From contig OZ038526.1 of NCBI GenBank assembly GCA_964036665.1, positions 13,516,001-13,580,000 on the forward strand: 64,000 nucleotides of DNA. Reading direction: 5' to 3'. This document shows, one piece after another, positions 1-13,602 of this stretch. The DNA comes from Gordius sp. MW1 (taxonomy: Eukaryota > Nematomorpha > Gordioida > Gordea > Gordiidae). How positions within the stretch are numbered: position 1 is the stretch's first letter; each line of letters opens with the position of its first letter. The notes beneath the pieces are model-generated. The model saw only the letters and a program-made list of their open reading frames with translations. It was not told where the DNA came from and did no database searches. The position numbers and the translations under genes were made by a program.

Positions 1-3000
1 ATAAAACGTTGTCTTTTGTCAAAATGATAGTTCTCGCAGATTAAAACCTCTTTTCGGAAGTCAATCGAAGATAATAGGATTCTCAAATTGGCTTACTTTT
101 ATATATTTTTTCATGCTCTTTCACATAGAATCGAAAAAAATAAATATTTTTACCTCAAAATCTTTCACATATTTTTCTTTGAACCGTATTCATCCGATGA
201 AAGTTGTCGTTTTCAGACGTGGTTTCTATGATCCCAAGTAAAAATTTATCAGAATCTAAAAACTAATACTTTGAAATCATGATGGCATAGAGCAGTTTTC
301 AAAAATTAAGCACTCACGTTGCGATACAACAAACTAATCGCAACAATAAAACGTTGTCTTTTGTCAAAATGATAGTTCTCGCGTCTTAAAACCTCTTTTC
401 GGAAGTCAATCGAGGATAATAGGATTCTCAAATTGGCTTACTTTTATATATTTTTTCATGCTCTTTCACATAGAATCGAAAAAAATAAATATTTTAAAAT
501 TTTTCACATATTTTTCTTTGAACCGTATTCATCCGATGAAAGTTGTCGTTTTCAGACGTGGTTTCTATGATCCCAAGTAAAAATTTATCAGAATCTAAAA
601 ACTAATACTTTGAAATCATGATCGCATAGAGCAGTTTTCAAAAATTAAGCACTCACGTTGCGATACAACAAACTAATCGCAACAATAAAACGTTGTCTTT
701 TGTCAAAATGATAGTTCTCGCAGCTTAAAACCTCTTTTCGGAAGTCAATCGAGGATAATAGGATTCTCAAATTGGCTTACTTTTATATATTTTTTCATGC
801 TCTTTCACATAGAATCGGAAAAAATAAATATTTTCACCTCAAAACTTTTCACATATTTTTCTTTGAACCGTATTCATCCGATGAAAGTTGTCGTTTTCAG
901 ACGTGGTTTCTATGATCCCAAGTAAAAATTTATCAGAATCTAAAAACTAATACTTTGAAATCATGATCGCATAGAGCAGTTTTCAAAAATTAAGCACTCA
1001 CGTTGCGATACAACAAACTAATCGCAACAATAAAACGTTGTCTTTTGTCAAAATGATAGTTCTCGCAGCTTAAAACCTCTTTTCGGAAGTTAATCGAGGA
1101 TAATAGGATTCTCAAATTGGCTTACTTTTATATATTTTTTCATGCTCTTTCACATAGAATCGGAAAAAATAAATATTTTTACCTCAAAATTTTTCACATA
1201 TTTTTCTTTGAACCGTATTCATCCGATGAAAGTTGTCGTTTTCAGACGTGGTTTCTATGATCCCAAGTAAAAATTTATCAGAATCTAAAAACTATTACTT
1301 TGAAATCATGATCGCATAGAGCAGTTTTCAAAAATTAAGCACTCACGTTGCGATACAACAAACTAATCGCAACAATAAAACGTTGTCTTTTGTCAAAATG
1401 ATAGTTCTCGCAGCTTAAAACCTCTTTTCGGAAGTCAATCGAGGATAATAGGATTCTCAAATTGGCTTACTTTTATATATTTTTTCATGCTCTTTCACAT
1501 AGAATCGAAAAAAATTAATATTTTTACCTCAAAATTTTTCACATATTTTTCTTTGAACCGTATTCATCCGATGAAAGTTGTCGTTTTCAGACGTGGTTTC
1601 TATGAACCCAAGTAAAAATTTATCAGAATCTAAAAACTAATACTTTGAAATCATGATCGCATAGAGCAGTTTTCAAAAATTAAGCACTCACGTTGCGATA
1701 CAACAAACTAATCGCAACAATAAAACGTTGTCTTTTGTCAAAATGATAGTTCTCGCAGCTTAAAACCTCTTTTCGGAAGTCAATCGAGGATAATAGGATT
1801 CTCAAATTGGCTTACTTTTATATATTTTTTCATGCTCTTTCACATAGAATCGAAAAAAATAAATATTTTTACCTCAAAATTTTTCACATATTTTTCTTTG
1901 AACCGTATTCATCCGATGAAAGTTGTCGTCAGACGTGGTTTCTATGATCCCAAGTAAAAATTTATCAGAATCTAAAAACTAATACTTTGAAATCATGATC
2001 GCATATAGCAGTTTTCAAAAATTAAGCACTCACGTTGCGATACAACAAACTAACCGCAACAATAAAACGTTGTCTTTTGTCAAAATGATAGTTCTCGCAG
2101 CTTAAAACCTCTTTTCGGAAGTCAATCGAGGATAATAGGATTCTCAAATTGGCTTACTTTTATATATTTTTTCATGCTCTTTCACATAGAATCGGAAAAA
2201 ATAAATATTTTTACCTCAAAATTTTTCACATATTTTTCTTTGAACCGTATTCATCCGATGAAAGTTGTCGTTTTCAGACGTGTTTTTTATGATCCCAAGT
2301 AAAAATTTATCAGAATCTAAAAACTATTACTTTAAAATCATGATCGCATAGAGCAGTTTTCAAAAATTAAGCACTCACGTTGCGATACAACAAACTAATC
2401 GCAACAATAAAACGTTGTCTTTTGTCAAAATGATAGTTCTCGCCGCTTAAAACCTCTTTTCAGAAGTCAATCGAGGATAATAGGATTCTCAAATTGGCTT
2501 ACTTTTATATATTTTTTCATGCTCTTTCACATAGAATCGAAAAAAATAAATATTTTTACCTCAAAATTTTTCACATATTTTTCTTTGAACAGTATTCATC
2601 CGATGAAAGTTGTCGTTTTCAGACGTGGTTTCTATGATCCCAAGTAAAAATTTATCAGAATCTAAAAACTATTACTTTGAAATCATGATCGCATAGAGCA
2701 GTTTTTAAAAATTAAGCACTCACGTTGCGATACAACAAACTAATCGCAACAATAAAACGTTGTCTTTTGTCAAAATGATATTTCTCGCAGCTTAAAACCT
2801 CTTTTCGGAAGTCAATCGAGGATAATAGGATTCTCAAATTGGCTTACTTTATATATTTTTTCATGCTCTTTCACATAGAATCGAAAAAAATAAATATTTT
2901 TACCTCAAAATTTTTCACATATTTTTCTTTGAACCGTATTCATCCGATGAAAGTTGTCGTTTTCAGACGTGGTTTCTATGAACCCAAGTAAAAATTTATC

Positions 3001-4128
3001 AGAATCTAAAAATTAATACTTTGAAATCATGATCGCATAGAGCAGTTTTCAAAAATTAAGCACTCACGTTGCAATACAACAAACTAATCGCAACAATAAA
3101 ACGTTGTCTTTTGTCAAAATGATAGTTCTCGCAGCTTAAAACCTCTTTTCGGAAGTCAATCGAGGATAATAGGATTCTCAAATTGGCTTACTTTTATATA
3201 TTTTTTCATGCTCTTTCACATAGAATCGAAAAAAAGAAATATTTTTACCTCAAAATTTTTCACATATTTTTCTTTGAACCGTATTCATCCGATGAAAGTT
3301 GTCGTTTTCAGACGTGGTTTCTATGATCCCAAGTAAAAATTTATCAGAATCTAAAAACTATTACTTTGAAATCATGATCGCATAGAGCAGTTTTCAAAAA
3401 TTAAGCACTCACGTTGCGATACAACAAACTAATCGCAACAATAAAACGTTGTCTTTTGTCAAAATGATATTTCTCGCAGCTTAAAACCTCTTTTCGGAAG
3501 TCAATCGAGGATAATAGGATTCTCAAATTGGCTTACTTTTATATATTTTTTCATGCTCTTTCACATAGAATCGAAAAAAATAAATATTTTTACCTCAAAA
3601 TTTTTCACCTATTTTTCTTTGAACCGTATTCATCCGATGAAAGTTGTCGTTTTCAGACGTGGTTTCTATGATCCCAAGTAAAAATTTATCAGAATCTAAA
3701 AACTAATACTTTGAAATCATGATCGCATAGAGCAGTTTTCAAAAATTAAGCACTCACGTTGCGATACAACAAACTAATCGCAACAATAAAATGTTGTCTT
3801 TTATCAAAATGATAGTTCTCGCAGCTTAAAACCTCTTTTCGGAAGTCAATCGAGGATAATAGGATTCTCAAATTGGCTACTTTTATATATTTTTTCATGC
3901 TCTTTCACATAGAATCGAATAAAATAAATATTTTTACCTCAAAACTTTTCACATATTTTTCTTTGAACCGTATTCATCCGATGAAAGTTGTCGTTTTCAG
4001 ACGTGGTTTCTATGATCCCAAGTAAAAATTTATCAGAATATGAAAACTAATACTTTGAAATCATGATCGCATAGAGCAGTTTTCAAAAATTAAGCACTCA
4101 CGTTGCGATCTAACAAACTAATCGCAAC
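1..4128 (+). repeat. Left block: 12 mostly full-length monomers, no clear HOR
   Basis: Monomers start at about 0 (first base missing), 345, 684, 1029, 1374, 1719, 2061, 2406, 2751, 3095, 3440 and 3785. Most are 345 bp. Exceptions are 345-683 (6-bp deletion before aaaattttt), 1719-2060 (3-bp deletion, gtcgtcagacg), and 2751-3094 and 3785-4128 (1 bp short each). Most carry the cgcagcttaaaacc head rather than the cgcgtctt head. Private variants are scattered (tgaaccca at about 1604 and 2980, gaacagt at about 2587) and no multi-monomer period is apparent. This looks like an older or less homogenised part of the array than the blocks to its right. Confidence 0.9.
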
Positions 4129-7100
4129 AATAAAACGTTGTCTTTTGTCAAAATGATAGTTCTCGCGTCTTAAAACCTTTCGGAAGTCAATCGAGGATAA
4201 TAGGATTCTCAAATTGGCTTACTTATATTTTTTCATGCTCTTTCACATAGAATCGAAAAAAATAACTATTTTTACCTCAAAATTTTTCACATATTTTTCT
4301 TTGAACCGTATTCATCCGATGAAAGTTGTCGTTTTCAGACGTGGTTTCTATGATCCCAAGTAAAAATTTATCAGAATCTAAAAACTATTACTTTGAAATC
4401 ATGATCGCATAGAGCAGTTTTCAAAAATTAAGCACTCACGTTGCGATACAACAAACTAATCGCAACAATAAAACGTTGTCTTTTGTCAAAATGATATTTC
4501 TCGCAGCTTCTTTTCGGAAGTCAATCGAGGATAATAGGATTCTCAAATTGGCTTACTTTTATATATTTTTTCATGCTCTTTCACATAGAATCGAAAAAAA
4601 TAAATATTTTTACCTCAAAATTTTTCACATATTTTTCTTTGAACCGTATTCATCCGATGAAAGTTGTCGTTTTCAGACATGGTTTCTATGATCCCAAGTA
4701 AAAATTTATCAGAATCTAAAAACTATTACTTTGAAATCATGATCGCATAGAGCAGTTTTCAAAAATTAAGCACTCACGCTGCGATACAACAAACTAATCG
4801 CAACAATAAAACGTTGTCTTTTGTCAAAATGATAGTTCTCGCGTCTTAAAAACTCTTTTCGGAAGTCAATCGAGGATAATAGGATTCTCAAATTGGCTTA
4901 CTTATATTTTTTCATGCTCTTTCACATAGAATCGAAAAAAATAAATATTTTTACCTCAAAATTTTTCACATATTTTTCTTTGAACCGTTTTCATCCGATG
5001 AAAGTTGTCGTTTTCAGACGTGGTTTCTATGATCCCAAGTAAAAATTTATCAGAATATGAAAACTAATACTTTGAAATCATGATCGCATAGAGCAGTTTT
5101 CAAAAATTAAGCACTCACGTTGCGATACAACAAACTAATCGCAACAATAAAACGTTGTCTTTTGTCAAAATGATAGTTCACGCGTCTTAAAACCTCTTTA
5201 CGGAAGTCAATCGAGGATAATAGGATTCTCAAATTGGCTTACTTATATTTTTTCATGCTCTTTCACATGGAATCGAAAAAAATAAATATTTTTACCTCAA
5301 AATTTTTCACATATTTTTCTTTGAACCGTATTCATCCGATGAAAGTTGTCGTTTTCAGACGTGGTTTCTATGATCCCAAGTAAAAATTTATCAGAATCTA
5401 AAAACTATTACTTTGAAATCATGATCGCATATAGCAGTTTTCAAAAATTAAGCACTCACGTTGCGATACAACAAACTAATCGCAACAATAAAACGTTGTC
5501 TTTTGTCAAAATGATATTTCTCGCAGCTTCTTTTCGGAAGTCAATCGAGGATAATAGGACTCTCAAATTGGCTTACTTTTATATATTTTTTCATGCTCTT
5601 TCACATAGAATCGAAAAAAATAAATATTTTTACCTCAAAATTTTTCACATATTTTTCTTTGAACCGTATTCATCCGATGAAAGTTGTCGTTTTCAGACGT
5701 GGTTTCTATGATCCCAAGTAAAAATTTATCAGAATTTAAAAACTATTACTTTGAAATCATGATCGCATAGAGCAGTTTTCAAAAATTAAGCACTCACGTT
5801 GCGATACAACAAACTAATCGCAACAATAAAACGTTGTCTTTTGTCAAAATGATAGTTCTCGCGTCTTAAAACCTCTTTTCGGAAGTCAATCGAGGATAAT
5901 AGGATTCTCAAATTGGCTTACTTTTATATATTTTTTCATGCTCTTTCACATAGAATCGAAAAAAATAAATATTTTTACCTCAAAATTTTTCACATATTTT
6001 TCATTGAACCGTATTCATCCGATGAAAGTTGTCGTTTTCAGACGTGGTTTCTATGATCCCAAGTAAAAACCTATCAGAATCTAAAAACTATTACTTTGAA
6101 ATCATGATCGCATAGAGCAGTTTTCAAAAATTAAGCACTCACGTTGCGATACAACAAACTAATCGCAACAATAAAACGTTGTCTTTTGTCAAAATGATAG
6201 TTCTCGCAGCTTAAAACCTCTTTTCGGAAGTCAATCGAGGATAATAGGATTCTCAAATTGGCTTACCTTTATATATTTTTTCATGCTCTTTCACATAGAA
6301 TTGAAAAAAATAAATATTTTTACCTCAAAATTTTTCACATATTTTTCTTTGAACCGTATTCATCCGATGAAAGTTGTCGTTTGATCCCAAGTAAAAATTT
6401 ATCAGAATTTAAAAACTATTACTTTGAAATCATGATCGCATAGAGCAGTTTTCAAAAATTAAGCACTCACGTTGCGATACAACAAACTACTCGCAACAAT
6501 AAAACGTTGTCTTTTGTCAAAATGATAGTTCTCGCGTCTTAAAACTTCTTTTCGGAAGTCAATCGAGGATAATAGGATTCTCAAATTGGCTTACTTTTAT
6601 TTATTTTTTCATGCTCTTTCACATAGAATCGAAAAAAATAAATATTTTTACCTCAAAATTTTTCACATATTTTTCTTTGAACCGTATTCATCCGATGAAA
6701 GTTGTCGTTTGATCCCAAGTAAAAATTTATCAGAATCTAAAAACTATTACTTTGAAATCATGATCGCATAGAGCAGTTTTCAAATTAAGCACTCACGTTG
6801 CGATACAACAAACTAATCGCAACAATAAAACGTTGTCTTTTGTCAAAATGATAGTTCTCGCAGCTTAAAACTTCTTTTCGGAAGTCAATCGAGGATAATA
6901 GGATTCTCAAATTGGCTTACTTTTATTTTTTTTTCATGCTCTTTCACATAGAATCGAAAAAAATAAATATTTTTGCCTCAAAATTTTTCACTTATTTTTC
7001 TTTGAACCGTATTCATCCGATGAAAGTTGTCGTTTTCAGACGTGGTTTTTATGATCCCAAGTAAAAATTTATCAGAATCTAAAAACTAATACTTTGAAAT

Positions 7101-7840
7101 CATGATCGCATAGTGCAGTTTTCAAAAATTAAGCACTCACGTTGCGATACAACAAACTAATCGCAACAATAAAACGTTGTCTTTTGTCAAAATGATAGTT
7201 CTCGCAGCTTAAAACCTCTTTTCGGAAGTCAATCGAGGATAATAGGATTCTCAAATTGGCTTACTTTTATATGTTTTTTCATGCTCTTTCACATAGAATC
7301 GAAAAAAATAAATATTTTTACCTCAAAATTTTTCACATATTTTTCTTTGAACCGTATTCATCCGATGAAAGTTGTCGTTTGATCCCAAGTAAAAATTTAT
7401 CAGAATCTAAAAACTATTACTTTGAAATCATGATCGCATAGAGCAGTTTTTAAAAATTAACCACTCACGTTGCGATACAACAAACTAATCGCAACAATAA
7501 AACGTTGTCTTTTGTCAAAATGATAGTTCTCGCGTCTTAAAACCTCTTTTCGGAAGTCAATCGAGGATAATAGGATTCTCAAATTGGCTTACTTTTATAT
7601 ATTTTTTCATGCTCTTTCACATAGAATCGAAAAAAATAAATATTTTTACCTCAAAATTTTTCACATATTTTTCATTGAACCGTATTCATCCGATGAATGT
7701 TGTCGTTTTCAGACGTGGTTTCTATGATCCCAAGTAAAAATTTATCAGAATCTAAAAACTATTACTTTGAAATCATGATCGCATAGAGCAGTTTTCAAAA
7801 ATTAAGCACTCACGTTGCGATACAACAAACTAATCGCAAC
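4129..7840 (+). repeat. HOR-A copy 1 (11-mer, 3712 bp)
   Basis: Eleven monomers M1-M11 start at 4129, 4467, 4805, 5146, 5487, 5825, 6170, 6498, 6826, 7168 and 7496. The order of diagnostic deletions is: M1, M3, M4 minus 4; M2, M5 minus 7; M7, M8, M10 minus 17; M6, M9, M11 full length. It is 6 bp shorter than the 3718-bp unit because M1 lacks 3 bp (aacctttcgg, about 4176) and M9 lacks 3 bp (a base in the T-run near 6926 and two As near 6784). Otherwise it matches copy 2 with few substitutions. Confidence 0.93.
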
Positions 7841-8181
7841 AATAAAACGTTGTCTTTTGTCAAAATGATAGTTCTCGCGTCTTAAAACCTCTTTTCGGAA
7901 GTCAATCGAGGATAATAGGATTCTCAAATTGGCCTACTTATATTTTTTCATGCTCTTTCACATAGAATCGAAAAAAATAACTATTTTTACCTCAAAATTT
8001 TTCACATATTTTTCTTTGAACCGTATTCATCCGATGAAAGTTGTCGTTTTCAGACGTGGTTTCTATGATCCCAAGTAAAAATATATCAGAATCTAAAAAC
8101 TATTACTTTGAAATCATGATCGCATAGAGCAGTTTTCAAAAATTAAGCACTCACGTTGCGATACAACAAACTAATCGCAAC
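7841..8181 (+). repeat. Subtype M1 (341 bp)
   Basis: It has the cgcgtctt head, the 4-bp deletion giving acttatatttt, and aaataactattttt in place of aaataaatattttt. The last change is diagnostic and is seen only in HOR-A (about 4265, 7977, 11695). Confidence 0.88.
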
Positions 8182-8519
8182 AATAAAACGTTGTCTTTTG
8201 TCAAAATGATATTTCTCGCAGCTTCTTTTCGGAAGTCAATCGAGGATAATAGGATTCTCAAATTGGCTTACTTTTATATATTTTTTCATGCTCTTTCACA
8301 TAGAATCGAAAAAAATAAATATTTTTACCTCAAAATTTTTCACATATTTTTCTTTGAACCGTATTCATCCGATGAAAGTTGTCGTTTTCAGACATGGTTT
8401 CTATGATCCCAAGTAAAAATTTATCAGAATCTAAAAACTATTACTTTGAAATCATGATCGCATAGAGCAGTTTTCAAAAATTAAGCACTCACGTTGCGAT
8501 ACAACAAACTAATCGCAAC
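8182..8519 (+). repeat. Subtype M2 (338 bp)
   Basis: It has gatattt, the 7-bp deletion giving cgcagcttctttt, and cagacatgg in place of cagacgtgg. Apart from cagacatgg and gaatctaaa it is the same as M5. Confidence 0.88.
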
Positions 8520-8860
8520 AATAAAACGTTGTCTTTTGTCAAAATGATAGTTCTCGCGTCTTAAAACCTCTTTTCGGAAGTCAATCGAGGATAATAGGAT
8601 TCTCAAATTGGCTTACTTATATTTTTTCATGCTCTTTCACATAGAATCGAAAAAAATAAATATTTTTACCTCAAAATTTTTCACATATTTTTCTTTGAAC
8701 CGTTTTCATCCGATGAAAGTTGTCGTTTTCAGACGTGGTTTCTATGATCCCAAGTAAAAATTTATCAGAATATGAAAACTAATACTTTGAAATCATGATC
8801 GCATAGAGCAGTTTTCAAAAATTAAGCACTCACGTTGCGATACAACAAACTAATCGCAAC
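8520..8860 (+). repeat. Subtype M3 (341 bp)
   Basis: It has the cgcgtctt head, the 4-bp deletion, accgttttc in place of accgtattc, and gaatatgaaaactaatac. It recurs in HOR-A, HOR-B and the M5-rich block. Confidence 0.88.
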
Positions 8861-9201
8861 AATAAAACGTTGTCTTTTGTCAAAATGATAGTTCACGCGT
8901 CTTAAAACCTCTTTTCGGAAGTCAATCGAGGATAATAGGATTCTCAAATTGGCTTACTTATATTTTTTCATGCTCTTTCACATGGAATCGAAAAAAATAA
9001 ATATTTTTACCTCAAAATTTTTCACATATTTTTCTTTGAACCGTATTCATCCGATGAAAGTTGTCGTTTTCAGACGTGGTTTCTATGATCCCAAGTAAAA
9101 ATTTATCAGAATCTAAAAACTATTACTTTGAAATCATGATCGCATATAGCAGTTTTCAAAAATTAAGCACTCACGTTGCGATACAACAAACTAATCGCAA
9201 C
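8861..9201 (+). repeat. Subtype M4 (341 bp)
   Basis: It has gttcacgcgtctt, the 4-bp deletion, cacatggaatc, and gcatatagc near its end. It is almost always followed by M5 and is the first monomer of HOR-E. Confidence 0.9.
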
Positions 9202-9539
9202 AATAAAACGTTGTCTTTTGTCAAAATGATATTTCTCGCAGCTTCTTTTCGGAAGTCAATCGAGGATAATAGGATTCTCAAATTGGCTTACTTTTATATA
9301 TTTTTTCATGCTCTTTCACATAGAATCGAAAAAAATAAATATTTTTACCTCAAAATTTTTCACATATTTTTCTTTGAACCGTATTCATCCGATGAAAGTT
9401 GTCGTTTTCAGACGTGGTTTCTATGATCCCAAGTAAAAATTTATCAGAATTTAAAAACTATTACTTTGAAATCATGATCGCATAGAGCAGTTTTCAAAAA
9501 TTAAGCACTCACGTTGCGATACAACAAACTAATCGCAAC
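9202..9539 (+). repeat. Subtype M5 (338 bp)
   Basis: It has gatattt, the 7-bp deletion that removes most of ttaaaacc, and gaatttaaaaac. The deletion changes the frame and removes a TAA, so an accidental open frame runs across the M4/M5 junction. Confidence 0.9.
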
Positions 9540-9884
9540 AATAAAACGTTGTCTTTTGTCAAAATGATAGTTCTCGCGTCTTAAAACCTCTTTTCGGAAG
9601 TCAATCGAGGATAATAGGATTCTCAAATTGGCTTACTTTTATATATTTTTTCATGCTCTTTCACATAGAATCGAAAAAAATAAATATTTTTACCTCAAAA
9701 TTTTTCACATATTTTTCATTGAACCGTATTCATCCGATGAAAGTTGTCGTTTTCAGACGTGGTTTCTATGATCCCAAGTAAAAACTTATCAAAATCTAAA
9801 AACTATTACTTTGAAATCATGATCGCATAGAGCAGTTTTCAAAAATTAAGCACTCACGTTGCGATACAACAAACTAATCGCAAC
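9540..9884 (+). repeat. Subtype M6 (345 bp)
   Basis: Full length, with the cgcgtctt head, tttttcattgaacc in place of tttttctttgaacc, and gtaaaaactta. It shares the cattgaacc change with M11 and M12. Confidence 0.87.
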
Positions 9885-10212
9885 AATAAAACGTTGTCTT
9901 TTGTCAAAATGATAGTTCTCGCAGCTTAAAACCTCTTTTCGGAAGTCAATCGAGGATAATAGGATTCTCAAATTGGCTTACTTTTATATATTTTTTCATG
10001 CTCTTTCACATAGAATCGAAAAAAATAAATATTTTTACCTCAAAATTTTTCACATATTTTTCTTTGAACCGTATTCATCCGATGAAAGTTGTCGTTTGAT
10101 CCCAAGTAAAAATTTATCAGAATTTAAAAACTATTACTTTGAAATCATGATCGCATAGAGCAGTTTTCAAAAATTAAGCACTCACGTTGCGATACAACAA
10201 ACTACTCGCAAC
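9885..10212 (+). repeat. Subtype M7 (328 bp)
   Basis: It has the cgcagctt head, the 17-bp deletion that joins gtcgttt directly to gatccc, gaatttaaaaac, and actactcgc, which alters one arm of the end dyad. In HOR-B, M7 is also marked by ctttggtc. Confidence 0.88.
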
Positions 10213-10540
10213 AATAAAACGTTGTCTTTTGTCAAAATGATAGTTCTCGCGTCTTAAAACTTCTTTTCGGAAGTCAATCGAGGATAATAGGATTCTCAAA
10301 TTGGCTTACTTTTATTTATTTTTTCATGCTCTTTCACATAGAATCGAAAAAAATAAATATTTTTACCTCAAAATTTTTCACATATTTTTCTTTGAACCGT
10401 ATTCATCCGATGAAAGTTGTCGTTTGATCCCAAGTAAAAATTTATCAGAATCTAAAAACTATTACTTTGAAATCATGATCGCATAGAGCAGTTTTCAAAA
10501 ATTAAGCACTCACGTTGCGATACAACAAACTAATCGCAAC
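10213..10540 (+). repeat. Subtype M8 (328 bp)
   Basis: It has the cgcgtctt head, aaaacttctt, ttttatttatt in the TA-rich stretch, and the same 17-bp deletion as M7 and M10. Confidence 0.87.
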
Positions 10541-10885
10541 AATAAAACGTTGTCTTTTGTCAAAATGATAGTTCTCGCAGCTTAAAACTTCTTTTCGGAA
10601 GTCAATCGAGGATAATAGGATTCTCAAATTGGCTTACTTTTATTTATTTTTTCATGCTCTTTCACATAGAATCGAAAAAAATAAATATTTTTGCCTCAAA
10701 ATTTTTCACTTATTTTTCTTTGAACCGTATTCATCCGATGAAAGTTGTCGTTTTCAGACGTGGTTTTTATGATCCCAAGTAAAAATTTATCAGAATCTAA
10801 AAACTAATACTTTGAAATCATGATCGCATAGTGCAGTTTTCAAAAATTAAGCACTCACGTTGCGATACAACAAACTAATCGCAAC
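10541..10885 (+). repeat. Subtype M9 (345 bp)
   Basis: Full length, with ttttatttatt, tttttgcctc, cacttattttt, ggtttttatg and gcatagtgc. In HOR-D copy 2 and HOR-E it also has aaaacttgtttt. Confidence 0.87.
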
Positions 10886-11213
10886 AATAAAACGTTGTCT
10901 TTTGTCAAAATGATAGTTCTCGCAGCTTAAAACCTCTTTTCGGAAGTCAATCGAGGATAATAGGATTCTCAAATTGGCTTACTTTTATATGTTTTTTCAT
11001 GCTCTTTCACATAGAATCGAAAAAAATAAATATTTTTACCTCAAAATTTTTCACATATTTTTCTTTGAATCGTATTCATCCGATGAAAGTTGTCGTTTGA
11101 TCCCAAGTAAAAATTTATCAGGATCTAAAAACTATTACTTTGAAATCATGATCGCATAGAGCAGTTTTTAAAAATTAACCACTCACGTTGCGATACAACA
11201 AACTAATCGCAAC
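10886..11213 (+). repeat. Subtype M10 (328 bp)
   Basis: It has ttttatatgtttttt, the 17-bp deletion, and cagtttttaaaaattaacc at its right end. A full-length relative without the deletion, M10', occurs at 31806, 48536, 52268 and 56001. Confidence 0.87.
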
Positions 11214-11558
11214 AATAAAACGTTGTCTTTTGTCAAAATGATAGTTCTCGCGTCTTAAAACCTCTTTTCGGAAGTCAATCGAGGATAATAGGATTCTCAA
11301 ATTGGCTTACTTTTATATATTTTTTCATGCTCTTTCACATAGAATCGAAAAAAATAAATATTTTTACCTCAAAATTTTTCACATATTTTTCATTGAACCG
11401 TATTCATCCGATGAATGTTGTCGTTTTCAGACGTGGTTTCTATGATCCCAAGTAAAAATTTATCAGAATCTAAAAACTATTACTTTGAAATCATGATCGC
11501 ATAGAGCAGTTTTCAAAAATTAAGCACTCACGTTGCGATACAACAAACTAATCGCAAC
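11214..11558 (+). repeat. Subtype M11 (345 bp)
   Basis: Full length, with the cgcgtctt head, tttttcattgaacc, and gatgaatgttg in place of gatgaaagttg. Seen at 7496, 11214, 31461, 43769, 48191, 51923 and 55656. Confidence 0.87.
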
Positions 11559-13602
11559 AATAAAACGTTGTCTTTTGTCAAAATGATAGTTCTCGCGTCT
11601 TAAAACCTCTTTTCGGAAGTCAATCGAGGATAATAGGATTCTCAAATTGGCTTACTTATATTTTTTCATGCTCTTTCACATAGAATCGAAAAAAATAACT
11701 ATTTTTACCTCAAAATTTTTCACATATTTTTCTTTGAACCGTATTCATCCGATGAAAGTTGTCGTTTTCAGACGTGGTTTCTATGATCCCAAGTAAAAAT
11801 TTATCAGAATCTAAAAACTATTACTTTGAAATCATGATCGCATAGAGCAGTTTTCAAAAATTAAGCACTCACGTTGCGATACAACAAACTAATCGCAACA
11901 ATAAAACGTTGTCTTTTGTCAAAATGATATTTCTCGCAGCTTCTTTTCGGAAGTCAATCGAGGATAATAGGATTCTCAAATTGGCTTACTTTTATATATT
12001 TTTTCATGCTCTTTCACATAGAATCGAAAAAAATAAATATTTTTACCTCAAAATTTTTCACATATTTTTCTTTGAACCGTATTCATCCGATGAAAGTTGT
12101 CGTTTTCAGACATGGTTTCTATGATCCCAAGTAAAAATTTATCAGAATCTAAAAACTATTACTTTGAAATTATGATCGCATAGAGCAGTTTTCAAAAATT
12201 AAGCACTCACGTTGCGATACAACAAACTAATCGCAACAATAAAACGTTGTCTTTTGTCAAAATGATAGTTCTCGCGTCTTAAAACCTCTTTTCGGAAGTC
12301 AATCGAGGATAATAGGATTCTCAAATTGGCTTACTTATATTTTTTCATGCTCTTTCACATAGAATCGAAAAAAATAAATATTTTTACCTCAAAATTTTTC
12401 ACATATTTTTCTTTGAACCGTTTTCATCCGATGAAAGTTGTCGTTTTCAGACGTGGTTTCTATGATCCCAAGTAAAAATTTATCAGAATATGAAAACTAA
12501 TACTTTGAAATCATGATCGCATAGAGCAGTTTTCAAAAATTAAGCACTCACGTTGCGATACAACAAACTAATCGCAACAATAAAACGTTGTCTTTTGTCA
12601 AAATGATAGTTCACGCGTCTTAAAACCTCTTTTCGGAAGTCAATCGAGGATAATAGGATTCTCAAATTGGCTTACTTATATTTTTTCATGCTCTTTCACA
12701 TGGAATCGAAAAAAATAAATATTTTTACCTCAAAATTTTTCACATATTTTTCTTTGATCCGTATTCATCCGATGAAAGTTGTCGTTTTCAGACGTGGTTT
12801 CTATGATCCCAAGTAAAAATTTATCAGAATCTAAAAACTATTACTTTGAAATCATGATCGCATATAGCAGTTTTCAAAAATTAAGCACTCACGTTGCGAT
12901 ACAACAAACTAATCGCAACAATAAAACGTTGTCTTTTGTCAAAATGATATTTCTCGCAGCTTCTTTTCGGAAGTCAATCGAGGATAATAGGATTCTCAAA
13001 TTGGCTTACTTTTATATATTTTTTCATGCTCTTTCACATAGAATCGAAAAAAATAAATATTTTTACCTCAAAATTTTTCACATATTTTTCTTTGAACCGT
13101 ATTCATCCGATGAAAGTTGTCGTTTTCAGACGTGGTTTCTATGATCCCAAGTAAAAATTTATCAGAATTTACAAACTATTACTTTGAAATCATGATCGCA
13201 TAGAGCAGTTTTCAAAAATTAAGCACTCACGTTGCGATACAACAAACTAATCGCAACAATAAAACGTTGTCTTTTGTCAAAATGATAGTTCTCGCGTCTT
13301 AAAACCTCTTTTCGGAAGTCAATCGAGGATAATAGGATTCTCAAATTGGCTTACTTTTATATATTTTTTCATGCTCTTTCACATAGAATCGAAAAAAATA
13401 AATATTTTTACCTCAAAATTTTTCACATATTTTTCATTGAACCGTATTCATCCGATGAAAGTTGTCGTTTTCAGACGTGGTTTCTATGATCCCAAGTAAA
13501 AACTTATCAGAATCTAAAAACTATTACTTTGAAATCATGATCGCATAGAGCAGTTTTCAAAAATTAAGCACTCACGTTGCGATACAACAAACTAATCGCA
13601 AC

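Larger units (their letters stand above)
7841..11558 (+). repeat. HOR-A copy 2 (11-mer, 3718 bp, reference copy)
   Basis: Monomers start at 7841, 8182, 8520, 8861, 9202, 9540, 9885, 10213, 10541, 10886 and 11214. Their lengths 341, 338, 341, 341, 338, 345, 328, 328, 345, 328 and 345 sum to exactly 3718. Subtype order is identical to copy 1. I use this copy as the reference for naming M1-M11. Confidence 0.95.
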